A stretch of DNA of 64,000 nucleotides from Fasciolopsis buskii (Eukaryota > Platyhelminthes > Trematoda > Plagiorchiida > Fasciolidae). The DNA is taken from NCBI GenBank assembly GCA_008360955.1, contig LUCM01011198.1:134982-198981 (forward strand). The letters run 5' to 3'. This document shows positions 42,801 through 54,800 of this stretch, one piece after another. The position numbers and the translations under genes were made by a program. The notes below the pieces were generated by a model. The model was not told the DNA's origin. It saw nothing but the letters and a program-made list of their open reading frames with translations, and searched no databases. The number at the start of each line of letters is the position of its first letter. Position 1 is the first letter of the stretch.

Positions 42801-45800
42801 GCTCTGACGGATGTATTGACTCCTCTGATTAACTCGTCATTAAACTTGTCATCTACTCCTGATTGCTAGAGACGTGTCACTACTGTTCCCATCCCAAAAT
42901 TTAGCGGTTCTACTACCTTAGCAAAACGCTTTCGCTCCATCGCCTTAACATTTTCTGGTCTTAAACTGACGGAGCGTGTTATACCTAAGAGTCTGCGTTC
43001 TTTCGTAAATCCTCCTGATGACCTATTTCAGTTCGTCTATAAATCTAATAGGTCCACTTTGGACGCTGTTGCCTTCCCTCATTTACCAAATTTGTAAGTC
43101 CTTAAACGCATCAATGAAATCTATGTACCACGCATTTCTAGGCTATTCGTCGGCATTTCACTCAGTCCCACGGTCTTTTCTAATTCACAAACTTGACGCA
43201 CTCGGCTGTCCCAGACCTTTTTACCATGGCTGTCTGATTACTTAACCAACCGAATCCAATGCGTACGAATGGACGGTGAAACTTCGAAAGCTTTGATTAA
43301 CAACTCCGGAGTGCTTCAGGGTGCTTTTCTTTTACCGTTTCTCCTCGCCACTTACATCAGTGACTTATCAACTGGCTCAACCTGCCATCTGTTTAATTAT
43401 GCTGATGATGTTGCTCTGTCTCAAGCAGTTTCGAACAACGATGATTTCCAATTTTTTCTCCAACAACCTCTCTTCTGTTTACGATTTCTCTGCACGAACT
43501 GGTTTAAATCTCAACACTTCTAAATGTTCCGAATGTATGCTCTCTCTTTCGGTCAGCCTACCCATCCGAAACGTCTTTAAACAACTCAAAAATGCTTACC
43601 AAAGTTGATTCTCTGAAATATCTAGGAGTTACTATTGATAAAAAGCTGAAGCGGACTTTTAACATTTCTGCTTGTGTAAAGAATATCCGATACCTTTCAT
43701 TATAAATCAGGAAGCTCCGGCATGACTAGGTGAAATGAAGCACCATCTACCGTTTTGTATATCAATATTTTTTCAATCCTTCTGTTATTGATGCAAGCTT
43801 CCTAACAAAAGACTATGAAATTCTTGGCTGTCGATTACCCATTATTAGCCGTGTGCCTTTCATACCAATAAACGAGTTGTCTATTAATCTGTGACCAGCA
43901 GCTATCTACATGTGAAAAATTCACTCACAAAATACTTTCAAATCCTACGCATCCGTTGCACAGCGATCTTTCAGAAAGACGCTATCATGTTTCAACAAGA
44001 TCCGCTTTGCGTTCCATATCCTCTAAAATCGATGTCTTATAGGAACTCCACTGTCTCATATTTAGCACGCATCTTGACAAATCATGACTCTTCCAGTCGA
44101 CTTCCTGAGCAAACCTTAATGTGCTCAGATCATTCCTCGACTGGTTTATTTTTCCGCATTTTTACAAGATGACAAGGGTAAATATTTTCTGATTTTGCCC
44201 CACGGTTGTTGGCTGAAATGCAATATTCTTGTAAGCAAAAGTCTATACGGTACAATGCAATACAAGATGTTAAAGAGAAGAACGGTCCTAGATCACGTGT
44301 TCACGTTTTCCGTACCGCTTCTTGTTGGGATCGCCGTATCGACTATGACAATCGATCTTAGACAGAAAGACTGCACTGTATGCAGATTAGACAACAATCA
44401 TGTTTTTGCCCAGGTGTTTAACAAATTTACTAGCCTTCGGTTAATATTGTGCCTTAGTGTTTCTGATTGCCAGTCAAGACAACATCCCCTAGTGAAGACT
44501 GTTGACTCCACTATTTCGCCAATGGCTAGTAGGAGGAGGGTCAGCCGCGCTGCATAAGGTGTATATAAAGCACCCATTGTCAAATGTTATGGTGCAAAAG
44601 AAACAGTGATTGCTGAAAGAAAAAAGCATTTTTCTAACTTTGCATCCCTGTTCACTATCAGAGGATACTGAACCGATTTCCTAGCAAGCGTGAAATATAC
44701 ATTTATTTCCGCACTATTCTGAAGTCAGACAGTTTGCCATCCAAACAGCGGCAAGAAGAGACTGAGGATGAAATTGTTTTGATAAAAATTAGAAGAAAAC
44801 TCTCTGACTGTGTAAAGATAATTCACCATTTTTCTACTGCAGCACATTTCGATAATTGTCCACGTGATCATCACAACGAGGAAGCGAAAAAAATGAGCTC
44901 TCTCTCCAATTTTGATCACCAGCGTTGGGATAGTTCATCTGAGGTATGCTGTGAATGTAATTCCCATAACAAAAATATGACTTTTCAGCGTACGCAACAT
45001 AGCTGACTACGTCCTCTGTAAAAGAGTTAGTTAAAAATGAGTGGCCAATCAAAAGCTTCAACTACGTTATTTACAGATTCCCAAATTTTGCTGACATCCA
45101 CAGCAAATTTTTTTATTCCAAATTGGGCTACTTGTAAGTATAACTTTTAAAAATTGTATTTAACTGCCGTTGGTGAGCATCTGCAAACCAAATTACTGAG
45201 CAGCCTTCAGACCGTAAAGAGGGATACAATGTCAATTTGACTAATCCCGGAACCACGATGTGCACCCAAAATATGATATTCCCGACCTTTCTGACCTAGT
45301 CAGCCACGCAGAGTGAAGTACGGTCTACCAACCTCTTGGACGAAATACAAGAACCACAGGAAATCTTACTCTGTTGTCTGTCCCACCGAGGTCTTCTGGT
45401 AGTAACGAAGACTCCACCACATAATCGAGAGTGGCAACATTCCCCAGCAGGCCGTATGGATTGTCCCGCATCGTGCGGCTAACGTATTGCCAGTATTTTG
45501 TCATTTTCTTCTGGTCTAATTCAATCTGCTCCTGTTCTGAACGTAATTCTTCCATTGTTTGTCCACCTATATTTTAAAAAAATTATTTGTTTCTTGTAAA
45601 GCATTGCTTTCAGTGAGAGCTGTCACACAAAGTAAGGTCCAAAGTAAGTAGGTGCAAAAGGAATTTTCATTAACGTTCTAAGTGAGGAAACCATTCTTAA
45701 ACTATTCTCATATACGCTTTTCGACCTAAACATCCACCTTATCTTTTGTATGTAACGTCAAGACAAAGAATAAATGTTTGCACTCATCCTCAAGTGACGT

Positions 45801-48800
45801 GATTAACAGTTAAAGCAATATAAAACAACAACAAAGCACACGGTAATTGCTCAAGTTTGAGAAATGTAAGTCATCGAAAAATTAAGCCCCATCAAATAAA
45901 TCAAAAAATGAACTGAACCCGATTTTTGTAAAATCCTAAGGTAGAATTCTTAAAAATGGTAGCTTAAAACTAATGCTAAGTTCACTTCTGATATGAATTA
46001 TAGGTAGTATTTAGTTTGAGGTTTAACTGAAAAGCTATAGGATATTTTCCGAGAATCGGAAAAACCACACCGAAATCAGCATTACGAAAGTACAAAGGCG
46101 ATTACTGAATAATATGAAGGCTAAACGCTATGCAAACATCTGCAATTTTCTGTTATACTAGCCATTCTTAGTTATCTAAACCAGCCAGGTGTTATCATCG
46201 ATCTCAGGGGGTTTTGGTGGTGCGCTATGGTCCCTTACTCTTACTGGTTCAGCTTTTGCAATAATTTATTCTGCATAATTTATTTTAAACACTACTAAAG
46301 CCATCATCTGACGTTTTGGTGAGATTTATTACAATTCTAAAGCGTTTTTGTATAGTATGTGAAGTGTTCTCAGTTATCTTAGCCTCAGCTAAATTAGAAG
46401 ACGGTTGAAAACTGACGGCAATGAATTAAATGCTTTTTCATTGCGAACGATATGATGTTAATGACACGGCGTTTTGGTAAGTGTTGCAATTCGCCAACGT
46501 CTTTCCAAAGGCAAGTTTTACAGTCAAAATACCAGCGAATTCCAGTGTCTGACAACAACTCTATGCTACTAACACTATGTGATTCACAATACATGGTGCA
46601 TCGACTCTTCGATACACCTTTTAAGTCGTTTGGTCTTGATATTTGCAAATGTTTTTTTCTTTGGTTTCCTATTGACTGGAGCCAAGCTTAGAGCAGGTCG
46701 CAATGCGAATTCTTGGTTAACGTTTGCATGGATGCTTTGGCGGTGTTGTATACTAACTCAGGCTCCACAACGCTGTTATTTTTAGAAAGCGTGCATGTCG
46801 TACGGAAAGCACCAACTTCGCGAATGTTTCACGATTTGCGGAGAAATCGATCGATAAGCAAAAGTCGGTTTGCGAAGCGGAGAGCTACCGTGTCCCCTAA
46901 GGGTGAATTAAAAATTGAAATCCAAATGCCAGCAGCACAACATTTAATTTTTCTTAGTAAGTGACTCACTAATATTTTCCTTTTTATGATTAAATTGACT
47001 TGTGCTGAGCTTTTCTCAAGGATGTACCTGTTCCCTAAGTTTACTTTTACAATCAAAAACAGAAGTGAGAATATCATAAACCAAATCTATCTCGTTCTTT
47101 AGCATTTCAACTACCATTTATTTTTTCAACTTTGTCACTTCCCGTAATTGTGTGCTGTTCACAGTCAAGCCCGTATTGAGAAGGTGAACAAAGGTGTTTT
47201 ATTCTACAAGTGATATTTTATAAGTGTGTTTTATTTTAACACATTCGAAACCATGTGGAAGTCGACGTAAGATACAGCAGCTGGACATGAGAGCTCACAA
47301 AAAGGAACTAGGTAAAGGAGGTCCCTCCGCGGTTAGAGTCCAAAATATTTCTCAACCATTTGACTGAAGACAATAAATGCTATAAGAACAAACCTTGAAC
47401 AGGCGAAATCGTGTTGTGACTTTTGGTCCAATCACGAAGATTCAACTATTGCTACACTTTCACAGGTATACTATGTATTTCATACGCTGGTTACTGTAGT
47501 CTGCTGTGCTTTTCCTATTCTTGTGAATCTACTTCTTGCCTTCTATGTACTCTCTATCCGTCCTAGTGCAGTGCGTGTCAGTGAACAGCGGTCCGTAGGG
47601 CTCTCTTTTTTGTCTAACGCCTTAGGATGATTCGAGTGAGAACGAAGATGGGTTAATTTAGGAGGGGAAATTTCATTAACACTTTTTATATTAGGTGGGT
47701 TATCGTCTAGTGAAAAAAACATTCCAGTATTTTCACCTTAAAGTAAATAATTCAAAAGATTCAACAAACAATTTTATATCCCACCGTTCAAGGCTATCTA
47801 CAGTTTACTGGGATAAAACCCCGGGCATTATTTCTTATTTGAAACAATCCAATCTCGTTATTTGCAGTGCGATGGTTTTCTCTTTGTCGCCACAGAATAA
47901 TCGCTAAGAAATTTTCAAGCTGAAAACTGCGCTACCAAATACTAGTCAGGCGTTAAGAACGGTCCATCAAAACAAAACAGATTTGTCCGTCAAACCTTCA
48001 AAGTAATGGATTAGCCAAGTGATGGTGTACAAAAGGAACTTTGCTGTGGACTAGTGTCAACAGACTTCATAATATTTCCCTCTTATTCCTCTGTGACGTT
48101 TATTTATTTGGCTAGATCCTTTTTTTACTTTGTTCTTTTTCAGCTCTATTTTTGGTCTGCTATGAAAACCTTGAACGGGTAATTGTGAATGGACCATCGT
48201 AACCCTGCAGTTTTGTCGCGCCTCCGTGTTTTCTTTGTGCTGATTTGTGCTTTTTAAAGCTCTCCGAATTATTTGAAATCCACGATGCCTCTCATACTAA
48301 CGCGGTATCAGCAAACGACATAGCCTTAGTTTCATTAACGCTAGCTCATTAACTTGCACTTCAGTGTTACCAATACATCAGCACATTACTCCATTCCAAG
48401 GCAGAGATACCAGCTACCATGCTCATCCCTGAGTTATCGATAAGAAAATGCCCACCATCTAGGGGTTAGACATTAATAAAATAGGCTCAAGCTCACCGAA
48501 GAAGCGGACGCTGACAAGCAGCAGCAGTGTCAAGGACGTGGTAAGCATTATTCCTGACAAGTAATTTCCCTAGGAAATGCTACAAGGAATCACTAGTGAC
48601 ATTGTCACTTGGCGAGTATGGACCACCAACTAAATAAGGTCATTGCCCATTTTCCTATTCCATTAACCTGTCAGTATTTTCCAGAAGAGTCTATTGAATC
48701 GATCGACTGGCCATCACCTCCCATGGAATTAATCCGCCGCCTTGCATGAAGCGCTTGACTGCAAAAAGGCTAAAGGTGCCTTCTCGAATAAGACCTAGTC

Positions 48801-51800
48801 TGGACTGAGCGGCCGAGTAGTACAACAGCCCACAAAGCATACATCCATGAACATGACTGCTTTTCTTACGCATATTTTTCGCTCTTCTCTCACTTAAAAA
48901 AGCGATCTACCACAGTAAACAACTGTTTGTTCTGCACTTTTGAAGTGCGGGATACTTCTTCATAATCGGCGGGGGCCTACGCCTGCACTCATCTTTGTGG
49001 TAATCGGTTGTGGGTAGTCAATAGCTTCAATTACCTCGCGAGTCTGGTGACATATGGCGGAGATGATGGGGAAGAGTAGGTCTTATCACAAAATGCAACA
49101 GGTAGAGCAGCTTTGGCAAACCTACGACACATGTGGCGCCAACGAGAAATCTGGCTTCTCCTCAAGAGAAGAGTTTACAGTTTCACATTTCGTTATGTTC
49201 TGCTTCATAGCTTCGAAACCTGACCTATCAGCATTGGGGGTAACCGACGATCTCCTGTGTTCGATCACCGATGTCTCCAAGGCATTGCTGATGTCTGGTG
49301 GAGACATCGGGTGAGAAATGACGTGCGTCGTCGTATTTTGGGTAAAGACGGTGGCTCTCTGACTGAGATAATCACTCTGCATAGCCCTTGCTGGTTTGGA
49401 CACGTGTTGCGTATGACTGCTCATCGTCTAACTTTTCAAACTGTTTTTCGCATGCTGGGTAGGGCTGGAGGTCAGGCTGTGACCTACCGTATAGATGTGA
49501 AGACGTTAGCTTCACCCTTGTTCTCGATTAGTGTTTTCGGCCTTCGTTGTTGGGGCTCAAGAGATACGGTTTATTTTTGGTTTGAGAGACTGAGAGATAT
49601 GGCTTAGAACCAAAGTCAGTGACGCAAATGCTGTGTGGCCTGTTTGTAGTACTCATCCTTCTTACAACTAATCCAGAAACAATGAAAATTCACGAAGTGT
49701 TTACCGTGGAAACACAAAGGCCTCTGGTTTGTTATGGGTTTTTAGTCCCCCTCTTTGTTCACCTTTTATGCGGTTCCATTTACATGTCGTGGCGTTAGCA
49801 CCTTGCTTGTTTTCAAGCCAGTGTTTAAGATATATATGTATATATTTTATCTCATCAGACAGATTTATTCAGATTTAGTCAACTGCCTAAAGGACATTTT
49901 TGGATCAGTATTACTCAAAAGTAAATTGTCGCAATTTACTCTTTATCTATGACGTTTCGGTATTCCTGCGGTTATGGTGGCACTTTTACTGGTCTGGTGT
50001 TCTACTGAAGGCACCGCGGTCTGTCATAACAAATGCCGGAGCGTCTTCAAGTGGGCAAATTAGTCTGTGCTACAAAATGCATCCCTGCTGACTGCCTCAA
50101 TCAAACCCCTGAGCAGTTGGCTAAAACAAAAAGCGTCAAAATTAATATTAATAACGATAAAAACAATAACTGTAATAATAATACCAGTGATAACAATATT
50201 TTAGGTGTTTTGCTTGTAAGCTACCGAATACAGAAATGGACATGGATTACAGGAGTCAAACCAGAAACATTAATGCCCAAACGTCACAACAGCTGTTGCT
50301 TGGTCGCCGTTGGAGCAAGGCAATGGATAGCAACTACAAACATCCGATTTCATCTGCCGGGTTGCCGTTACTTGTGACCTACGAGGAAGCTGTTAGGTTT
50401 AAGCCAAGCTTTGCCAACTATTTAGCTAAACCCAGTCCACAAACTGATGAATCAAAAATTCTACTCATTATGAAGATATCCTTATTTAACTGCTCTGCAA
50501 AACCTTTGATCCACTGGGTGGTACCAAAAGACACGGTAGATAAATCTCGGATTACTTCAAATAGATTTCTGTTAGTGTTTCTAAGTGCTTTTTCTTTCTG
50601 AACTGAACGCCGGTTTAAATGAATTCCATACTTTATGATAAATGTTTGCAAAAATGATCAATAAAATTAATGTTTATCGTACGTTCATTCAACAGAATTT
50701 GATTTTCTTATACTGCTTATTATTTTCAATGCTGCTTGCAGGAATAATCATCTTTTGAAGCAATGTATTCCTCCGATGTTTACGCCCAAAAAGGAATACA
50801 AAGATTCCACGATCACCTGTTTCGCATAAATATTTTGTTCATTTCAAACATTTGCTTTCGGAAACAACTACTGTTGAATCTGTGTGTGGTCTGGTTCCAG
50901 TGTTTATATCAAAGAAATGTCTATTCCCAAAGAAAATGACTAAGACATGAATAACAACGCTGTATGCTGATAAATGGAAAGAACTAAATTATTAGGAATG
51001 CTAGGACGTCGCTGAATGCGCTGTATATCCTTACTCTTTAGAGACGGAAACCGTGTCTCTGGAGGATCGCATTTAATCCAACCTGATAGTTTACTGCATT
51101 GTATTGCATGGTAATCTTTTTAGCTGCACCGTATCGTATTACCTAAACTTTGCAAATATAACGGTTATATTTCAGAGAAAAACAACAAGAAGAAAATTGT
51201 TACGTCTAATAACTTGCCAAAATGAAGGAATAAGGTGAGAAAAAAATTTCTAACGAAAATTGTTCGAGCACTATTGAGTAGTTGTTTAGGATGTCTGCTG
51301 AAACGTGGTTCTGGTATGTCAGGAGGCATAATGAATAAGGGACGGCGGAGCTTCTATAGGTACTAATTCTGAACTGTACGAAACAAAATTCGTATCACGT
51401 GAAAATCTGAGGTGTTTGTAATGGATGAGTAAGATCTGAAGGCATGTGGTTAGGGGAATTTAAATATGCAAATAATTGTTAAACAAAACTTAACAAACTG
51501 CTCGTTCGTTTATGTGAAAGATACACCTTTTCAATGAGTTAAGATTTAAAGAGAAATGTACAAAAACGCTTAAGAAGAAGATAACTTTTAGGAAATGTTT
51601 TGTCAGTCTTTAATGCAGAAACTTTGCGACGTAGGGCAGTATGACCAACGTATGTAAACAAGCAATAGGAGTAACCGCAATGTTTTCCGTGGTCTATCAG
51701 CCATAACACAGTTTCCTGGCCTCTTGAGAAGTGCCCGTATGAGATATGAAGTCTTACATTAGCAAACAAGCCTGTTTTTGATGTTTTGCGAATGATCCGG

Positions 51801-54800
51801 TAGAGTCAAAAATTAACTTGATTCACAAGCATACGCCCTCGAAGTCGTATGATAACCGAAAGAAGACGATATCCAACAAATCTGATGCTATATTTACCAG
51901 GCTAATTTATTTATTGTTCGCATAAGAAAAACTCATACCTTCCCCGTAAATCAGTACAATCGCCAATTTTGAAAGATTTTGAAGTCTGATGCAGGTAGGT
52001 CCTGTACCCAACTTCGCCAAAGTTTTTCAAAAGGCATGGAGAAAATCGTTCAGGTTCAAAGGTCTTATATATTCTAGGAAAACTTATCCCTGACGACCTC
52101 CATTTTTGACGACAGACTGATATTTATGCGTTATTTGGCCTGCAGGCATAATTAGGAAGCTGTTTGCAAATTCAGATCAACTAAACTTCACGCTAAAATG
52201 TCCCAGCCAGAGTGTTTAATGATGCCATTTATAGTAAACCACTGGTCCGCCAGATTCTTTGGCTACATTACTTTGACCCGGTTTTCGTAACCCGCTACAC
52301 CTAATCAGTCGGTAAAGATTCTACCTCTGCTCGATGACCGAATACTTCTCCTTTTCCTTCCATTTTCCTGTCCATCAATGACGAATGTCAGTTCTCGTGA
52401 TTTTGGTGGGCTGGCGCTTCAAGAAGTTACAGATATTGTTACGCCCGGCATCCTGTGGGGACGGACTTTCAAGCTCCAAGGTATTCATCACTTTGAAGCC
52501 CACATTACGTGGATTTCTGTAAAGTGTTTCTTGTTACGTTTGGTTCTTCTCTTTTATTGGCTCCTATCGGTAGACGCGCTGAAAACCCTCTCTGGAACTG
52601 AAGCTGGGAGTTGTCAACTAAAGTTGGCAATGATTGACAGGTAATTTTATGGTTCATGCAACCGCGAACTCGATGCGAAAAGCAGCCGGCACCGACCGGG
52701 ATATGATAAGAACTCCTAGATACATGTCAAAATAAAGAACGGCCGTAGACTACTCTACGCCACCCGTAACCATTCTGAATGCGATCAGTCACTCAAACGC
52801 TGAGGGAGCAGCAGAAAGCACAAAGTGAACCAATGTGGTATATTATTCCAAAAGTGTTCACCGGACAAGAATTAACCAACGTGAGCATCAAATTTGCCAG
52901 AAAGAAACCACAGAGTCATTTGGATATAACACTTTGAACCAGTAGTTGATAACACATTTTTTCAGCTTCTGATATCTCCAACTAATGAACTCGTTATAAC
53001 TCTAACAAATACACAATAATATCTTTAAACGACAGAGGTTTTCAGAAACCAACTCAAAAACTACCCTGATAATGATTAACATCGGTGACTGAAAGCCCGA
53101 GGCACTCACTTAATAGGCCGTTTCAGATAAGTTTTATTCCGTAGCACAGAAAACATCATTTTCCAAATTTCTTTGCAACTTAATTATATTTGGTATTTGA
53201 TATACGTACTTTGTTCAAGAATTGACGCCTAAAGAAACCAAAAATCAGTACATATTGGTCACTCAGCGGAATAGTGTATGCCTAAAACTCACCTCCCTTG
53301 GATCCCCATAACTTTTCAGCTTTCTGTCGCATAAGCAGTTCTTCAAGCTGGTCACTGTCCTTGACTTTAACTCGTATCAACGAATAAACTTCTATTTGTG
53401 CTGCACACAGGTGCTCAAGTAATCCCGTCTCTTCAAATCCCATCATCAATACATACCTCGAAATTCCATTGTCTGGTTCGTCACCTAAAACAAAGTAAGC
53501 AAGAAAAACAATAGATACGTTTCATGCGCAATCTTTCAAACAGATCAATCAGTGGTTTTTATTTATTGGCTTACCGATGTACCTGTCTTCGTTGATTTCT
53601 TCTCCCCGCCTCACCAACTTTGTTCCTCCTTTAGCCGAAGGGGGCTCGTTCAATTGTGTTTGTTGTCCTTTGCCCCCCTGTCTACCGCTTGCCGGTTTTG
53701 CCTTCCCCTTGCTTTCAGCTACCTTTTTCCTCTTGAGCTTTCCCTGGTCCGGGTCTTGTGACTGCTAAGGGAGAAGATGCATGTGGATCCGTTTAAAGAA
53801 CTGGAAAAATAATTTAAACACTTTCTAATGTGCATCTGTGTTACTGATTTCATTATAAACGTCGAAAAATCTACAAGCATTTTGTTATTGCTTTTACATT
53901 CTTTAACTATAGCTTGTGCCCTCACTCAAAAATGCTTGGATGTACTTTGGTCATAACTGTCTCGAAAATCAGCGCACTTGGCGTGTTTGCATGTAGATTG
54001 TCGATTTAAAGAAAAATATGGAAAGAACTAAGTATAGTTGGAGTTTAACGCTGCTGGCTGTTGCTCAGCGATTTACGGAGAGCCTTTTGGACTGCACAAA
54101 TGTAATGAAATTGCAACGTGAAACATTCGCGTTTGGTATACAACCACCTGTCAGGAATTCACTATTTCTGTTCAACCTATAACTGAAAATGGCGTCGTTC
54201 CTCCGGATCGCTGGTTTAACCGAAAGTTGGTCGTCACTTGCGCATCGTTGACGCACGCCCCGTTCGCGCGCTCCTCTCAAAATATGCTCAATCTGCTACC
54301 GTTTCCGACTGTCTTTTTCTTGTACCGATCGAGTGTTGGAGTTTCCAGTACTGCAGTCATACAGAGCCGAGTAAGAGTGACGCACATGTGGTCACAACGG
54401 TTAAGAGCAAGCAAATGTAATACGAGATTCGCATCATGACAATCGGTCCAATAGATTCGACAAGCGCAAAACCTAGTTGAAAAGAGCTGAAAAAATTAGC
54501 TAATGATAAGAATGTAAATATCAAATTTCTGGCACTGTTAGCACCGATAAAACAAAGTTGGGCTGCACTTATATAGAACATTAGTATCTTGATCATCGTT
54601 TTCCAGCTTTGTGTGAGTCCAGACCACCAACTGCAGTTCCTTGGAAAGCCTTCAGATAACGGGAAAGCATATCACAGATTGAATTGAGGTTACCAAAGAG
54701 TCAAAAAAACATTACACACTGCCCAACATGACGAAATAAAAACGAAGCTAAAATATTCTAAGGAAATGTAGCACTCGCCAACTCGAAGTAGGTGACTGTC

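Larger units (their letters stand above)
37223..45369 (-). other. SPAG17 intron 4
   Basis: 8.1 kb, the largest intron. Contains an RTE fragment (38540-39260), a SINE B body (39972-40068), the second hammerhead-like element (41013-41262) and a CR1-like LINE (about 41900-44110), all described separately. 37.4-38.5 kb and 44.2-45.3 kb show nothing recognisable; a 120-codon plus-strand frame at 44195-44557 has no known domain. Confidence 0.8.
45567..53292 (-). other. SPAG17 intron 3
   Basis: 7.7 kb. An RTE fragment lies at 49080-49660, an AAT-rich low-complexity stretch at 50140-50205 and an unidentified plus-strand frame at 50236-50601. The rest (45.6-49.0 and 50.7-53.2 kb) is AT-rich with no feature I can support. 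Confidence 0.7.

Noticed and set aside
51539..51769. GIY-YIG/Penelope-like endonuclease (CLFTYVGHTALRRKV on the minus strand)
   Set aside because: Only a short chance-level resemblance; catalytic context and neighbouring reverse transcriptase are absent.
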